Source: Parcubacteria group bacterium (GTDB lineage: Bacteria > Patescibacteriota > Minisyncoccia > UBA6257 > JACRHW01). Taken from it: a stretch of 13,171 nt of DNA. The stretch spans positions 1 through 13,171 of the forward strand of contig JACRHX010000032.1 of the NCBI GenBank assembly GCA_016211955.1, read 5' to 3'. The notes beneath the pieces are model-generated. The model saw only the letters and a list, made by a program, of their open reading frames with translations, ran no database searches and was not told the origin of the DNA. Shown here piece after piece: positions 1 through 7,989 of this stretch. Each line of letters starts with the position of its first letter. The first letter of the stretch is position 1. Made by a program: the position numbers and the translations under genes.

Positions 1-10
1 ATTTTATTTT

Positions 11-562
11 ATGATCAAGCATATGAAAAATAAAGCAGAAAAAAATACTCCCTACACCCAAGCCCTCTCTTTTGTCCAAAAAAAACATAGAGGTCAAAAA
101 CGTGCAGGGGGAATGCCCGTCTGGCATCACCTCTTACGTGTCTCTCAACTTCTTGAATACGTATTAACTCTCACAAACGAAGGGACTCCAAAGGAACGAT
201 CTCTAATCGTCCTCTCTGCCTTAGGTCACGACCTCCTTGAAGATACAAAGGCAAAAGAAGATGAAATCAGTGTACTTTTCGGCAAAGAGGGTTTAAAACT
301 CATAAAAGGAATGACGAACACCCTTGGAGATAGGGATCATGGTCCCTATGTTCAACATATGGTAGAGACAGAAGAAGCAATACGTCTTATAAAACTCTCT
401 GATTTGTATGACAATATTACAAGTGTGACATACAATCTCACCCTTCTAGGGGAAAAATGGACTACTTCATTCTTCCTCCCTATCGTCATACCTATGCACC
501 AAGCAGTGAAAACAACAAAATTTCCTCATTACAAAAAACATCACACCTCCTCCTCACCATGA
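11..562 (+). CDS. HD-domain phosphohydrolase, SpoT/MESH1-like, C-terminus probably frameshifted
   Basis: Likely a metal-dependent HD-superfamily phosphohydrolase related to the (p)ppGpp hydrolase domain of SpoT/RelA and the small MESH1 enzymes. The HD signature is visible: His39/His40 after a basic RxGGMPVWHH segment, the His73-Asp74 doublet in GHDLLEDT, and Asp131 in KLSDLYDN. These match the four metal ligands of the SpoT hydrolase fold. The length (183 aa) is typical of stand-alone members. Cytosolic, no signal peptide. Either ATG 11 or ATG 23 could be the start, and because only 10 bases precede position 11 no ribosome site can be judged; the gene could even extend upstream. The end is odd: after the A6 run at 533-538 the frame gives a low-complexity HHTSSSP tail, while the -1 frame continues with KTSHLLLTMIQSSIHLL and stops at 604-606, which looks like a natural C-terminal helix. 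Substrate is inferred from family only. Confidence 0.8.
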   Translation: MIKHMKNKAEKNTPYTQALSFVQKKHRGQKRAGGMPVWHHLLRVSQLLEYVLTLTNEGTPKERSLIVLSALGHDLLEDTKAKEDEISVLFGKEGLKLIKGMTNTLGDRDHGPYVQHMVETEEAIRLIKLSDLYDNITSVTYNLTLLGEKWTTSFFLPIVIPMHQAVKTTKFPHYKKHHTSSSP

Positions 563-606
563 TTCAAAGCTCAATCCATCTTCTCGAAAACGAAATGAAA
601 AACTAA

Positions 607-642
607 AAAGGGCGTTATGAACGTCCCTTATATTAATTTTTT
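607..642. terminator. Intrinsic terminator, probably bidirectional
   Basis: AGGGCGTT at 609-616 pairs with AACG(T)CCCT at 620-628 around an ATG loop, with one bulged T. A T-rich stretch follows on the plus strand, and the A-run before the stem gives a T-tract on the minus strand. It lies between two convergent genes (the HD gene ending at 562 or 606, and the membrane protein ending at 647), so it can serve both. Confidence 0.75.
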
Positions 643-646
643 ATGC

Positions 647-826
647 TCATTTTTCTGGAAACAATCTATATGTCACCCACAAAAAAATAAACCACAGTGC
701 GTAATAACCGACATGAATCACCCAACTCTTCTCTGCTATACAAAATGTCATTGCACATAAGGCATTAAGCGCTAAAAACCATATAAGCATAACAATAAAC
801 GCCTTTGGATTTATAATCCCTTTCAG
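647..826 (-). CDS. Small two-helix membrane protein, CTG start
   Basis: A 59-aa hydrophobic protein of unknown function. Two membrane segments are visible, roughly residues 9-30 (AFIVMLIWFLALNALCAM) and 36-54 (VIHVGYYALWFIFLWVTY), separated by a short charged turn and followed by a basic C-terminus ending FPEK. A longer reading from ATG 940 is possible, but its N-terminal part is basic and unconvincing. The start was chosen at CTG 824-826 because AAGGAGGTGA, fully complementary to the 16S 3' end, lies at 832-841, with 8 nt between AGGAGG and CTG. No ATG, GTG or TTG is suitably placed. The next in-frame ATG lies inside the first helix. It is transcribed away from the large surface-protein gene, sharing the 827-994 intergenic region, and ends at the shared terminator. 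It could be a two-helix envelope or toxin-like peptide; nothing in the sequence decides this. Confidence 0.5.
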   Translation of the reverse strand: MKGIINPKAFIVMLIWFLALNALCAMTFCIAEKSWVIHVGYYALWFIFLWVTYRLFPEK

Positions 827-831
827 AAAAA

Positions 832-841
832 TCACCTCCTT
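832..841 (-). promoter_or_regulatory. Perfect Shine-Dalgarno site for the CTG-start membrane protein
   Basis: The minus strand reads AAGGAGGTGA, a ten-base perfect complement of the 16S anti-SD. It decides the CTG start at 826. lemA, hppA and the LOG gene in this window have no recognisable SD, so this strong site stands out. Confidence 0.65.
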
Positions 842-967
842 CTGGCTCCTCTTTATTGTAAAATGACTTCTCTTATTGTACCACAAACGCCATAACCTTC
901 GTTCAATACATATCGTGAACCTCTTCGCCTTTACAGGCATGGAACCAGTTTTTTTCTATACGATAAG

Positions 968-976
968 TGTTATAAT
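968..976 (+). promoter_or_regulatory. Extended -10 promoter of the large surface protein
   Basis: TGTTATAAT is a consensus extended -10 (TGn plus TATAAT). No good -35 is visible 17 nt upstream, as expected for extended -10 promoters. It would start transcription near 983, leaving a leader of only about 12 nt before ATG 995, with no SD. Confidence 0.6.
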
Positions 977-994
977 AATGACGCTAAGCTTTTC

Positions 995-3900
995 ATGTCT
1001 AGATTTGTACGAAAACAGTTTTTTTCTTGGGGCGTGTTTTTTGCTTTTGTTACCTTTCAATTCTCTTTTCTTCTAACCCCCCCACAGGAGACACCTTGAA
1101 TCCACTTACCATTCCTGAAGCAAACGCAGTGGGAGTAGGTAGCACAGAGGGAATGGTAGCGTATGGAATGTCGGGAAATGGAACCCCAAAGTATAAACTC
1201 TGGGACGGAACCTCATTTGGCACCCAGGCAGCCGCAAACGCTGCACAAAGTCAAATTAGGTGGCTTGTGTTACAGGGTGCGCCACGATTAAGAAACGAAA
1301 AGATTATGGGGGTAGTAGGGGGCGGAAGCAGCGCTTTTTATGTGCAACGGTGGAATGGATCAACGTGGAGTGATGAGTGGAATACTACCCTAACTACTAT
1401 TGCGAATCGCACATTTTCGATTGCGTATGAAAATTTCAACGCAAACGCAATTGTCGTTTATGGTGACAACACCACGCAATTAAAATATCGAAAATGGGAT
1501 GGGACCTCGTGGACGGGAGAATTAAACGCAGGCACTGCGCTTACAGGAATTCCACAAATGGTACAAAGCTCAAAACGACCGCCCTATGTAAACACACGAA
1601 AAAATGACATTGCAATATTGATTGCAACCGATGATGGAAAACTGCACGCAATGCGTTGGAATAATGGTGCGTTTGGAGATCAGGTTACCATGTCTAATAA
1701 CCCATCGAGCGTAACCAATGATGTAGCCGATGTCGCATATGAAAGAACAAGCGGTGAGGTAATGGTGGTATGGGGTACCGCCTCGAGTACTATTGTCTAT
1801 AGAAAATTTATCAATTCGTGGCAATCAGAAACCACGGCATATTCTGGTTTGTCTTCAAATGCGACATGGCTTGCATTAGGCCACAACAGAGTATTTGGTG
1901 CTAATCACATATCAGTAATATGGAATCAGGCGGGAAATCAAAAAATTGAGATGGGGGTGTGGAATGGAAGCTCTTGGGAAACACGCCCTGCCGCGATAGA
2001 CACTGACAACGTAGACCGCAGAAACGTAAGCACTGCCTGGGAAAAACACACAGGGAAAGCCGTGTTCGTGTTCTCACAAAAGACACCGAACGCAAAGGCT
2101 CTTTCGTGGAGAACATGGACGGCGGCAAACGGGTTCAGTGCCGTCACACAAGAATCAAACGAGTTATCACAAAAAATAAGATGGATGAGGTTACACCCGG
2201 ATGGTAAGGGAAATGAAATGATGGTAACCGTTCTCGATATTGGAGGTGATCTTCATACACGTCGTTGGGATGGAAACGGAAGTTGGTCAACAACATTTAC
2301 TGACATAGTAACAGGAATTTCTTCTGCTACCACAGAGCCATTCTTTTTTTTCTGGGATGATACTGCAGCAGGCATGGTAGAAAATTATTATCGCTGGTAT
2401 GTGGATAATAACACGATATCCACAACCGATCCTTGGCCGGTGGGAAATACGAATTTAGGAGAAAATGCAGTAATTACAAAATACGATCTTCCTCCGGCGA
2501 ATGGAGAGACGTTACGATTGCGCGTATCGTTAAATATCACCACAATAAAACTTGTCGCAGGAGAAACAAGGATGAGGCTACAATTTGCGCAAAAAAATAC
2601 AAGTTGTGCCGCGGTTACTCAAGAAAATTGGATAGATGTGGGAAGTCCAACAAGTACCTCCCTATGGCGCGGAAGCAACGGTACCCCCACTAATGGTACA
2701 GTGCTTTCGACAGATCCCCCCACTGCGGGAGATTTGAAACTAAGCGTTTCTGATCGGGCATGGACATATGAAGAAGGAGATATTAGTGCTCTTAACCCTT
2801 ATGGTGTTGTGATCGGTGAAGATGTCGAAATGGATTGGTTTATACAAAACAATGGCGCAACACCAAAAACGACCTATTGTTTTCGTGTCGCAACCGAAGA
2901 AAAACACAACATAGATAATTATACCTTCTTTCCTGAACTTATTACTTCGGGCTACCGCCCAAAAACACAAAATTGGCGGTGGTATGATGATGAGAATAAT
3001 GAGACTCCCTCTACTTCGCTCGCAAATGAAAATGTAGCACCAAGCAGTGTGGGAACGACAAGCACTATCAAATTACGTATTACTGTTGCCGAAACGGCAA
3101 ACGTGGCGGGGAGTAATATCAAATTCAAGGTTCAAACATCTCAATATTCAGATTTTTCACGGGGGGTAAGTGATTTGACCCCCATCACATTATGCATCAT
3201 AACCTCTGGGTGGTGTTATGGAAATGGTGTTGATGTCGACAATGACGCAATCACTACACGCCTACTTACCGACTCAACAAGTAATGGAACACATAACGAG
3301 ATAGCAAGTTCATCAAGCACACTAAGTCCCACCGCAAATTCATCGGTAGAAATAGAATTTACTATTAAACACACAGAAAGTTATATAGGAAAAACATATT
3401 TTTTCCGTGTATTTGATGTTACCGATGACATTCCAGCCCCCACAAATACTGGTGCGACATACCCCAGTCTCGTTATGGAGGGCGGCACACTCACGTTTAC
3501 CGTCGGTGGTCTTCCCTCTGGTACGAATACGGCGGGAATTGTAACTGATGTCACCACCACCGCCACAACGATCCCTTTTGGGAATATTGCCACTAGTTCT
3601 CCTATCGAAGCAGCGCAACGATTGACCTTAAGTACAAACGCAATGGTGGGCTATATCGTACGTATGTATCAAACACAACAACTTTCGGATGACAGGAGTA
3701 GAACGATCCCCGCGGTAAGTGGTACGAATGCCTCTCCTTCTGTCTGGAGTATTCCCTCTGGTCAGTCGGGAGCGTATGGATATCACACCACTGATGCAAC
3801 CTTGGGGAGTGGCACTGCAACTCGTTTTGCAGACAACAATACCTATGCGCAACTCGATAGCACTGCACGTGAAATAGCGTATAGCTCTATTCCAATATCC

Positions 3901-4002
3901 AATGATTCTACGGATGTTATTTTTAAAATAGAACTCACTTCAACACAAGCTACGGGAATATATAATAATACATTGGTGTATATAATTATTCCTATTTTTT
4001 AA
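995..4002 (+). CDS. Large secreted surface protein with propeller-like repeats, frameshifted at a C7 tract
   Basis: Likely an exported cell-surface protein of about 1000 aa. The start is ATG 995, which gives a clear signal peptide: MSRFVRKQ, a hydrophobic FFSWGVFFAFVTF core, then FLLTPP. That frame stops at 1097-1099, while the mature protein lies in another frame, open from 1027 to 4002. The frames join exactly in the C7 run at 1077-1083; one extra C gives an uninterrupted ...LLTPPTGDTLNPL. The mature part has three regions. (1) Eight W-D/N-G-x-S/T-W type motifs, with anchor positions near 1201, 1351, 1495, 1657, 1807, 1960, 2116 and 2266, spaced 48-54 residues, as in beta-propeller blades. 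(2) Two tandem related domains, about 2380-2900 and 2968-3420, each opening with RWY-D-N and closing with a TxYxFRV strand. (3) A C-terminal beta-rich domain, about 3485-4000, ending VYIIIPIF. Region 3 resembles domains I recall from Parcubacteria surface proteins. No LPXTG or membrane anchor is seen. The ligand is unknown. Confidence 0.8.
1077..1083 (+). repeat. C7 mononucleotide tract at the signal peptide/mature frame junction
   Basis: Seven consecutive C residues sit precisely where the reading frame of the signal peptide (ATG 995) must change to that of the roughly 970-aa mature protein. Eight C would restore one frame. It could be a slippage-prone phase-variation tract or a homopolymer assembly error. 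Confidence 0.7.
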
Positions 4003-4036
4003 AAACCATTCGTTGATATAACGTGGTTTTTGTTTT
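4001..4036 (+). terminator. Intrinsic terminator of the surface-protein gene
   Basis: AAAAACCA plus CGTT (4001-4014, with a TT bulge) pairs with AACG plus TGGTTTTT (4020-4031) around a short AT-rich loop. A T-rich tail (TTTTTGTTTT) follows. It overlaps the stop codon and lies just before the next promoter. Confidence 0.75.
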
Positions 4037-4062
4037 CACAAAAAATACGCTATACTTATACT
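4033..4062 (+). promoter_or_regulatory. Candidate sigma70-type promoter of the LOG-family gene
   Basis: TTTTCA (4033-4038) and TATACT (4057-4062) are separated by 18 nt. An alternative pairing, TTGTTT 4030 with TATACT 4051, has a short 15-nt spacer. Transcription would start about 25 nt before ATG 4093. The leader is AT-rich and has no SD. Confidence 0.45.
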
Positions 4063-4092
4063 AATTATTAATAGCTATAAATTAAAAAAATT

Positions 4093-4809
4093 ATGACCGA
4101 AGAACAACGAAAAAAATTAAATGTGCCCGCCTCAAAACTTCCTACATTCGAAAGACCTCATGATTTTAGATCGTCGATTCATTGGAAGGTATTTCGTGTT
4201 ATGGCGGAACTTGTTGACGGCTGGCAGTTCCTTGCGGATTTAAAAAATACGGTAACTATTTTTGGCTCCGCACGCTTCCCCGAAGGAAATAAATGGTATG
4301 AATCCGCGCGTCGTATGGGGCAGCTTCTTGCTGAAAATGGATACGAGGTAATTACGGGAGGTGGCCCCGGCATCATGGAGGGAGGAAATCGAGGAGCTCA
4401 TGAGGCGGGGGGTATGTCGACTGGGCTTAATATTCAACTCCCCTTCGAGCAACGCATTAACCCTTATGTGAACAGAAGCATCGCCTTCCACTATTTCTTT
4501 ACACGAAAACAAATGCTCTCCTTCGCAGCCCAAGCATACGTGTACTACCCAGGAGGATTTGGGACACTCGATGAGTTCTTTGAACTCGTTACCCTTATCC
4601 AAACGAAAAAGATCGAGGCACACGTTCCTGTTATTATGGTGGGAAAAGAATATTGGGATCCTTTGAATGAATGGATCAGAACACAGGTGCTGGGAAAATT
4701 TGAAGCAATCGATGCAGAAGACATGAACATCTATCAAATCGTAGATACCCCAGAGGAAGCTATCGAAATCATCAAGAAATCCCCCGAACGCAAAATGTTT
4801 GGATACTAA
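4093..4809 (+). CDS. LOG-family (TIGR00730-type) Rossmann-fold nucleotide phosphoribohydrolase-like protein
   Basis: Belongs to the lysine-decarboxylase-like/LOG superfamily. Characterised members cleave nucleoside 5'-monophosphates (for plants, cytokinin ribotides) to a base and ribose 5-phosphate; many bacterial members were once mis-called lysine decarboxylases. The signatures are clear: a VTIFGSAR strand near residues 54-61, GGGPGIMEGGNRGA at 89-102, TRKQM at 137-141, and the diagnostic PGGFGTLDE at 153-161, where the Glu is the catalytic/substrate-binding residue. The C-terminal third is a helical segment with a DTPEEA motif common in this family. At 238 aa it is slightly longer than the minimal 180-200 aa members because of an N-terminal extension of about 50 residues. 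Cytosolic. It is a single-gene unit with its own promoter and terminator. The family is secure; the base specificity cannot be read from the sequence. Confidence 0.9.
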   Translation: MTEEQRKKLNVPASKLPTFERPHDFRSSIHWKVFRVMAELVDGWQFLADLKNTVTIFGSARFPEGNKWYESARRMGQLLAENGYEVITGGGPGIMEGGNRGAHEAGGMSTGLNIQLPFEQRINPYVNRSIAFHYFFTRKQMLSFAAQAYVYYPGGFGTLDEFFELVTLIQTKKIEAHVPVIMVGKEYWDPLNEWIRTQVLGKFEAIDAEDMNIYQIVDTPEEAIEIIKKSPERKMFGY

Positions 4810-4821
4810 CCTAAATAACAC

Positions 4822-4850
4822 AAAAAAGAGCCCCTCGTGGGGTTTTTTCT
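4822..4850 (+). terminator. Intrinsic terminator of the LOG-family gene
   Basis: CCCC-TCGT-GGGG (4831-4842) forms a tight stem-loop. It is preceded by AAAAAAGAG and followed by TTTTTTCTT, so the A and T runs extend the stem. It starts 12 nt after the stop codon. Confidence 0.85.
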
Positions 4851-4878
4851 TGCTAAATTCAAAAAAACGTCGTACAAT
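4850..4878 (+). promoter_or_regulatory. Candidate promoter of the H+-pyrophosphatase gene
   Basis: TTGCTA (4850-4855) and TACAAT (4873-4878) are separated by 17 nt. It sits directly after the preceding terminator and about 38 nt before the start codon. No SD is seen before ATG 4917. Confidence 0.55.
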
Positions 4879-4916
4879 CGTAGCATTATTCTTTAATAGA
4901 TAACTAAATTAATCAT

Positions 4917-6905
4917 ATGATGAACTATGGTCCTCTGGCTGTGTCGATGGTAGGTATTCTCTACAGTGTCTATCTCATCCGATCGGTACTTTCGCTCTCT
5001 GCGGGCGACAAAAAAATGCAGGAAATATCAAAAGCAATTCAGGAAGGGTCTGAAGCTTATTTGAGTCGTCAAAATAAAACAGTCGGTATTGTTGCAGTTA
5101 TCATTATCGCAGCACTATGGCTTACTCTTGGTAAACTTACTGCCCTTGGTTTCCTTGTTGGCGCCCTCCTCTCTGGACTTGCTGGCTATCTCGGTATGAA
5201 TGTTGCGGTACGCGCTAATGCCCGCACCACAGAAGCGGCAAAAAGAGGAATGGAACACGCACTTGAGGTTGCATTTAGAGGAGGTGCTGTTACGGGTATC
5301 CTTGTAGTATCTCTCGGTCTTTTTGCGGTAAGTGGCTATTATATGTTGACAAAAGATATTGCAAGCCTTATCGGACTCGGTTTTGGAGCAAGCCTTATTT
5401 CTGTCTTCGCGCGTCTCGGAGGTGGAATTTATACAAAGAGCGCTGATGTGGGCGCAGACCTCGTAGGAAAAGTGGAAACGGATCTTCCCGAGGATAGTCC
5501 ACGCAACCCAGCAGTTATCGCAGATCTTGTAGGAGACAATGTAGGAGACTGCGCAGGTATGGCAGCAGACCTCTTTGAGACCTACACCGTTACCATTATC
5601 GCAGCGATGCTGCTTACAAACCTCATCTTCCCAGGAAATCTTTCGCTTCTCATGCTCCCCTTCAATATTGGAGCGCTCGCCATCGTAGCATCAATCCTTG
5701 GACTCTATTTTGTACGTCTTGATACATCAAAAGATATCATGCGCGCGCTCTATAAAGGACTTTTCTCGAGCGCTATTTTGGCAGGTGGCTTTTTCTGGAT
5801 ATTTATCAACTACTTCCTTCTTGATAGTGGAACGCTCACCCATCTCAACCTCTTCCTATCCCTTCTTATCGGTCTCGTGGTAACCGCCATCACTGTTTTA
5901 ATCACTGACTACTACACAGCGAAAAAATACAAACCCGTACAAGATGTTGCAGAGGCAGCAAACTCAGGCCACGGCACAAACGTTATCATGGGTCTTGCAG
6001 TAGGACTTGAAGCAACAGTACTCCCTGTCTTTGTGATCGTAGGTGCCATGCTTACTGCCTATAGCCTGGCGGGACTTTATGGTGTTGCCCTCGCAGGACT
6101 TGGCATGCTCTCTCTCACTGGTATTGTGGTAGCCATAGATTCATTTGGCCCTATTACCGATAATGCCGGCGGTATTGCAGAAATGACAGAACAATCTGAG
6201 CACGTCCGCAAAATCACCGACGCTCTCGACTCTGTTGGAAACACTACAAAGGCCGTTACGAAGGGGTACGCAATCGCATCCGCGGGCCTTGCCGCAATCG
6301 TTCTCTTCTCATCTTATATCGAAGAATTTGTCGCAACAGGACGAAAACTAGAACTTGTTCTTCAAGATCCATTAGTTCTCGCCGGTATCCTCATAGGCGC
6401 CGCAATTCCTTACCTTTTTGCCTCTATCTCCATGCGAGCAGTAAGCACCACAGCGCAAGCAGTAGTGCACGAAGTACGCACACAACTCAAAGAACATCCT
6501 GGCATCTTAAACGGGAGCGCTCTCCCTAACTATGCAAGAACAGTAGACATTGTAACAAAAGCAGCTCTTAAAGAAATGACCGTTCCTGCCCTCCTCCCCG
6601 TAGTAGGTGTTGTGGCTATAGGGCTCGTCCTTGGAGCAAAAGCAGTAGGGGGCCTTCTCATTGGTTCTATCGTCACCGGAATCTTTCTTGCTCTTTCAAT
6701 GACAACAGGAGGCGCCGCATGGGACAATGCAAAAAAACACATTGAAGATGGCAACCATGGGGGTAAGAAATCTCAAGCCCACAGAGCAGCAGTAACAGGA
6801 GATACCGTGGGAGACGTCTATAAAGATACTGCGGGCCCCGCTATTAACCCAATGATTAAAGTAGTGAATATAGTAGCTCTGCTCATGGTCCGCTTCCTAA
6901 AATAG
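4917..6905 (+). CDS. hppA: Membrane-bound proton-translocating pyrophosphatase, K+-independent type
   Basis: Integral membrane pump that couples hydrolysis of pyrophosphate to phosphate with proton export, building a gradient and pulling biosynthetic reactions forward. At 662 aa it has the full family length, with many hydrophobic segments spread over the whole protein (about 16 expected). The pyrophosphate/Mg2+-binding motifs are intact: DVGADLVGKVE at 177-187, PEDSPRNP at 191-198, DNVGDCAGMAADLFE at 207-221, and a C-terminal GDTVGDVYKDTAGPAINP. The residues separating K+-dependent from K+-independent enzymes read GNTTKAVTKG at 441-450. Lys445 and Thr448 are the K+-independent state; the K+-dependent enzymes have Ala and usually Gly there. 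All known Na+-pumping members are K+-dependent, so proton transport is inferred. ATG 4917 is followed at once by ATG 4920, and either may be used. Single-gene unit. Confidence 0.96.
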   Translation: MMNYGPLAVSMVGILYSVYLIRSVLSLSAGDKKMQEISKAIQEGSEAYLSRQNKTVGIVAVIIIAALWLTLGKLTALGFLVGALLSGLAGYLGMNVAVRANARTTEAAKRGMEHALEVAFRGGAVTGILVVSLGLFAVSGYYMLTKDIASLIGLGFGASLISVFARLGGGIYTKSADVGADLVGKVETDLPEDSPRNPAVIADLVGDNVGDCAGMAADLFETYTVTIIAAMLLTNLIFPGNLSLLMLPFNIGALAIVASILGLYFVRLDTSKDIMRALYKGLFSSAILAGGFFWIFINYFLLDSGTLTHLNLFLSLLIGLVVTAITVLITDYYTAKKYKPVQDVAEAANSGHGTNVIMGLAVGLEATVLPVFVIVGAMLTAYSLAGLYGVALAGLGMLSLTGIVVAIDSFGPITDNAGGIAEMTEQSEHVRKITDALDSVGNTTKAVTKGYAIASAGLAAIVLFSSYIEEFVATGRKLELVLQDPLVLAGILIGAAIPYLFASISMRAVSTTAQAVVHEVRTQLKEHPGILNGSALPNYARTVDIVTKAALKEMTVPALLPVVGVVAIGLVLGAKAVGGLLIGSIVTGIFLALSMTTGGAAWDNAKKHIEDGNHGGKKSQAHRAAVTGDTVGDVYKDTAGPAINPMIKVVNIVALLMVRFLK

Positions 6906-6908
6906 AGA

Positions 6909-6956
6909 GTTGCCTTGGCAACATAAAAACACCTCACAGTGGGGTGATTTTATGTT
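6909..6956 (+). terminator. Stem-loop region after hppA, probable terminator
   Basis: A small hairpin GTTGCC-TT-GGCAAC (6909-6922) overlaps a longer one. In the longer one AACATAAAA (6920-6928) pairs with TTTTATGTT (6948-6956), and CACC/GGTG pairs inside around CACAGT. The overlap makes the two folds partly exclusive. The T-tract is short and lies within the stem, so termination is likely but not textbook. Confidence 0.55.
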
Positions 6957-6989
6957 ATACCATCCCCAAATAACTGCTTCGTAACTCGA

Positions 6990-7061
6990 TGTCATTCCCG
7001 CGAAGTCGCGAAGCTAGGAAGCATCGATATCCACTGTATGCCCGCCTTCGCGGGAATGACA
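6990..7061. repeat. 72-bp inverted-repeat element (dispersed palindromic type)
   Basis: A perfect 16-bp inverted repeat: TGTCATTCCCGCGAAG at 6990-7005 and its reverse complement at 7046-7061. The 40-nt centre repeats the CGCGAAG and CCCGCC words. The ATTCCCGCG-type arm resembles dispersed intergenic repeats common in many bacteria. It lies between the convergent ends of hppA and htpX, and no coding potential is seen in 6957-7092. Confidence 0.75.
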
Positions 7062-7092
7062 CGGAAAGAGAATAGGTTAGTTGGAAGTGGTA

Positions 7093-7989
7093 TTACATTT
7101 CTCTTAAGGCCTTAATCCTTTCTTCTATTGGTGGGTGAGTCATAAAAAGGGAGTGGAGCCACGGCGTCTTCTTTCTCTTGTTGAAAGGGTCATCAAGCCA
7201 CAAATGCGCTGTGGTGTTGTTTGCGGTTGTCATAGGAGTTGTGTCAGACGAAATCTTCTGTAGTGCGCTTGCAAGCCCCTCCGGATAACGGGTCAGAAGC
7301 ACCCCAGAGGCATCGGCCAAAAACTCACGCTTCCTTGAAATCGCAAGTTGCATCAATGTTGCTGCGATAGGCGCAAGAATGGAAAGTACGATACCAATTA
7401 TTATAAAAATACCGTTATTCCCCCTATCGTCATCACCATCACGAAAACCACCCCACAACCACGATCGCATAAACATATCAGCGAGCAAAGAAATAAATCC
7501 CGCTAAAATAACAGCAACGGTTGAAAGAAGCATATCCCTATTTCCAATATGCGAGAGTTCGTGTGCGAGAACGCCCTCGAGTTCTGTTTTGTTAAGTCTT
7601 TGAAGAAGCCCCTCGGTCACTGCAACTACTGCATGCTCGGGATCCCGCCCCGTAGCAAAGGCGTTTGGTTGGCTTTCGGGTACAATATAGATCCTTGGTG
7701 TTGGAAGCCCTGCCGTAATAGCGAGATTTTCAACAAGAGTATAAAGCTCTCGCGCACTCTCACGTGTTACAGGCTGTGCACGATACATGCTAAGTACTAT
7801 CTTATCTGAATACCAATAACTTACGATACTCATCAACGAGCTAAAAATAACTGCGCCATATACAATCGTGGAATTACCATACACCTGCCCAAATACAAAC
7901 CCGACCCCAATTACCACACCAAAAAACACAGTAAACATCAACCATGTCTTTCGAATATTTGCTCCCTTGTATGTATAAATATTAGCCAT
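7093..7989 (-). CDS. htpX: HtpX-like M48 membrane zinc metalloprotease
   Basis: Membrane-embedded zinc endopeptidase thought to degrade misfolded or damaged membrane proteins. The active-site motif HELSH is at residues 143-147 (two His ligands and the catalytic Glu144), followed by GNRD as in HtpX. The third zinc ligand is Glu222 in REFLADASG. Hydrophobic segments occur near residues 15-37, 40-60, 154-176 and 193-215, with the catalytic site between the second and third, the usual HtpX topology. The length (298 aa) is normal. The C-terminus carries the family THPPIEERIKAL motif. The start is ATG 7987-7989, immediately after the lemA stop (TAG-ATG with no gap). No SD is visible, so translation is probably coupled to lemA. 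Confidence 0.95.
   Translation of the reverse strand: MANIYTYKGANIRKTWLMFTVFFGVVIGVGFVFGQVYGNSTIVYGAVIFSSLMSIVSYWYSDKIVLSMYRAQPVTRESARELYTLVENLAITAGLPTPRIYIVPESQPNAFATGRDPEHAVVAVTEGLLQRLNKTELEGVLAHELSHIGNRDMLLSTVAVILAGFISLLADMFMRSWLWGGFRDGDDDRGNNGIFIIIGIVLSILAPIAATLMQLAISRKREFLADASGVLLTRYPEGLASALQKISSDTTPMTTANNTTAHLWLDDPFNKRKKTPWLHSLFMTHPPIEERIKALREM

Noticed and set aside
876..1076. 66-aa plus-strand hydrophobic frame
   Set aside because: It overlaps the promoter and signal-peptide coding region in a different frame. The ATG 995 frame gives a far better signal peptide at the right place.
1027..1076. TTG 1027 as the start of the large surface protein
   Set aside because: It has no ribosome site and would begin inside the signal-peptide segment; a frameshift from ATG 995 at the C7 run explains the data better.
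1195..2290. Regular 150-nt spacing as a CRISPR or tandem DNA repeat
   Set aside because: Only the encoded Trp/Gly motif recurs; the nucleotide sequence between motifs is not conserved, so this is a protein repeat.
4240..4821. 193-aa minus-strand frame across the LOG-family gene
   Set aside because: Antisense shadow of a gene with intact family motifs; its own translation has no recognisable domain.
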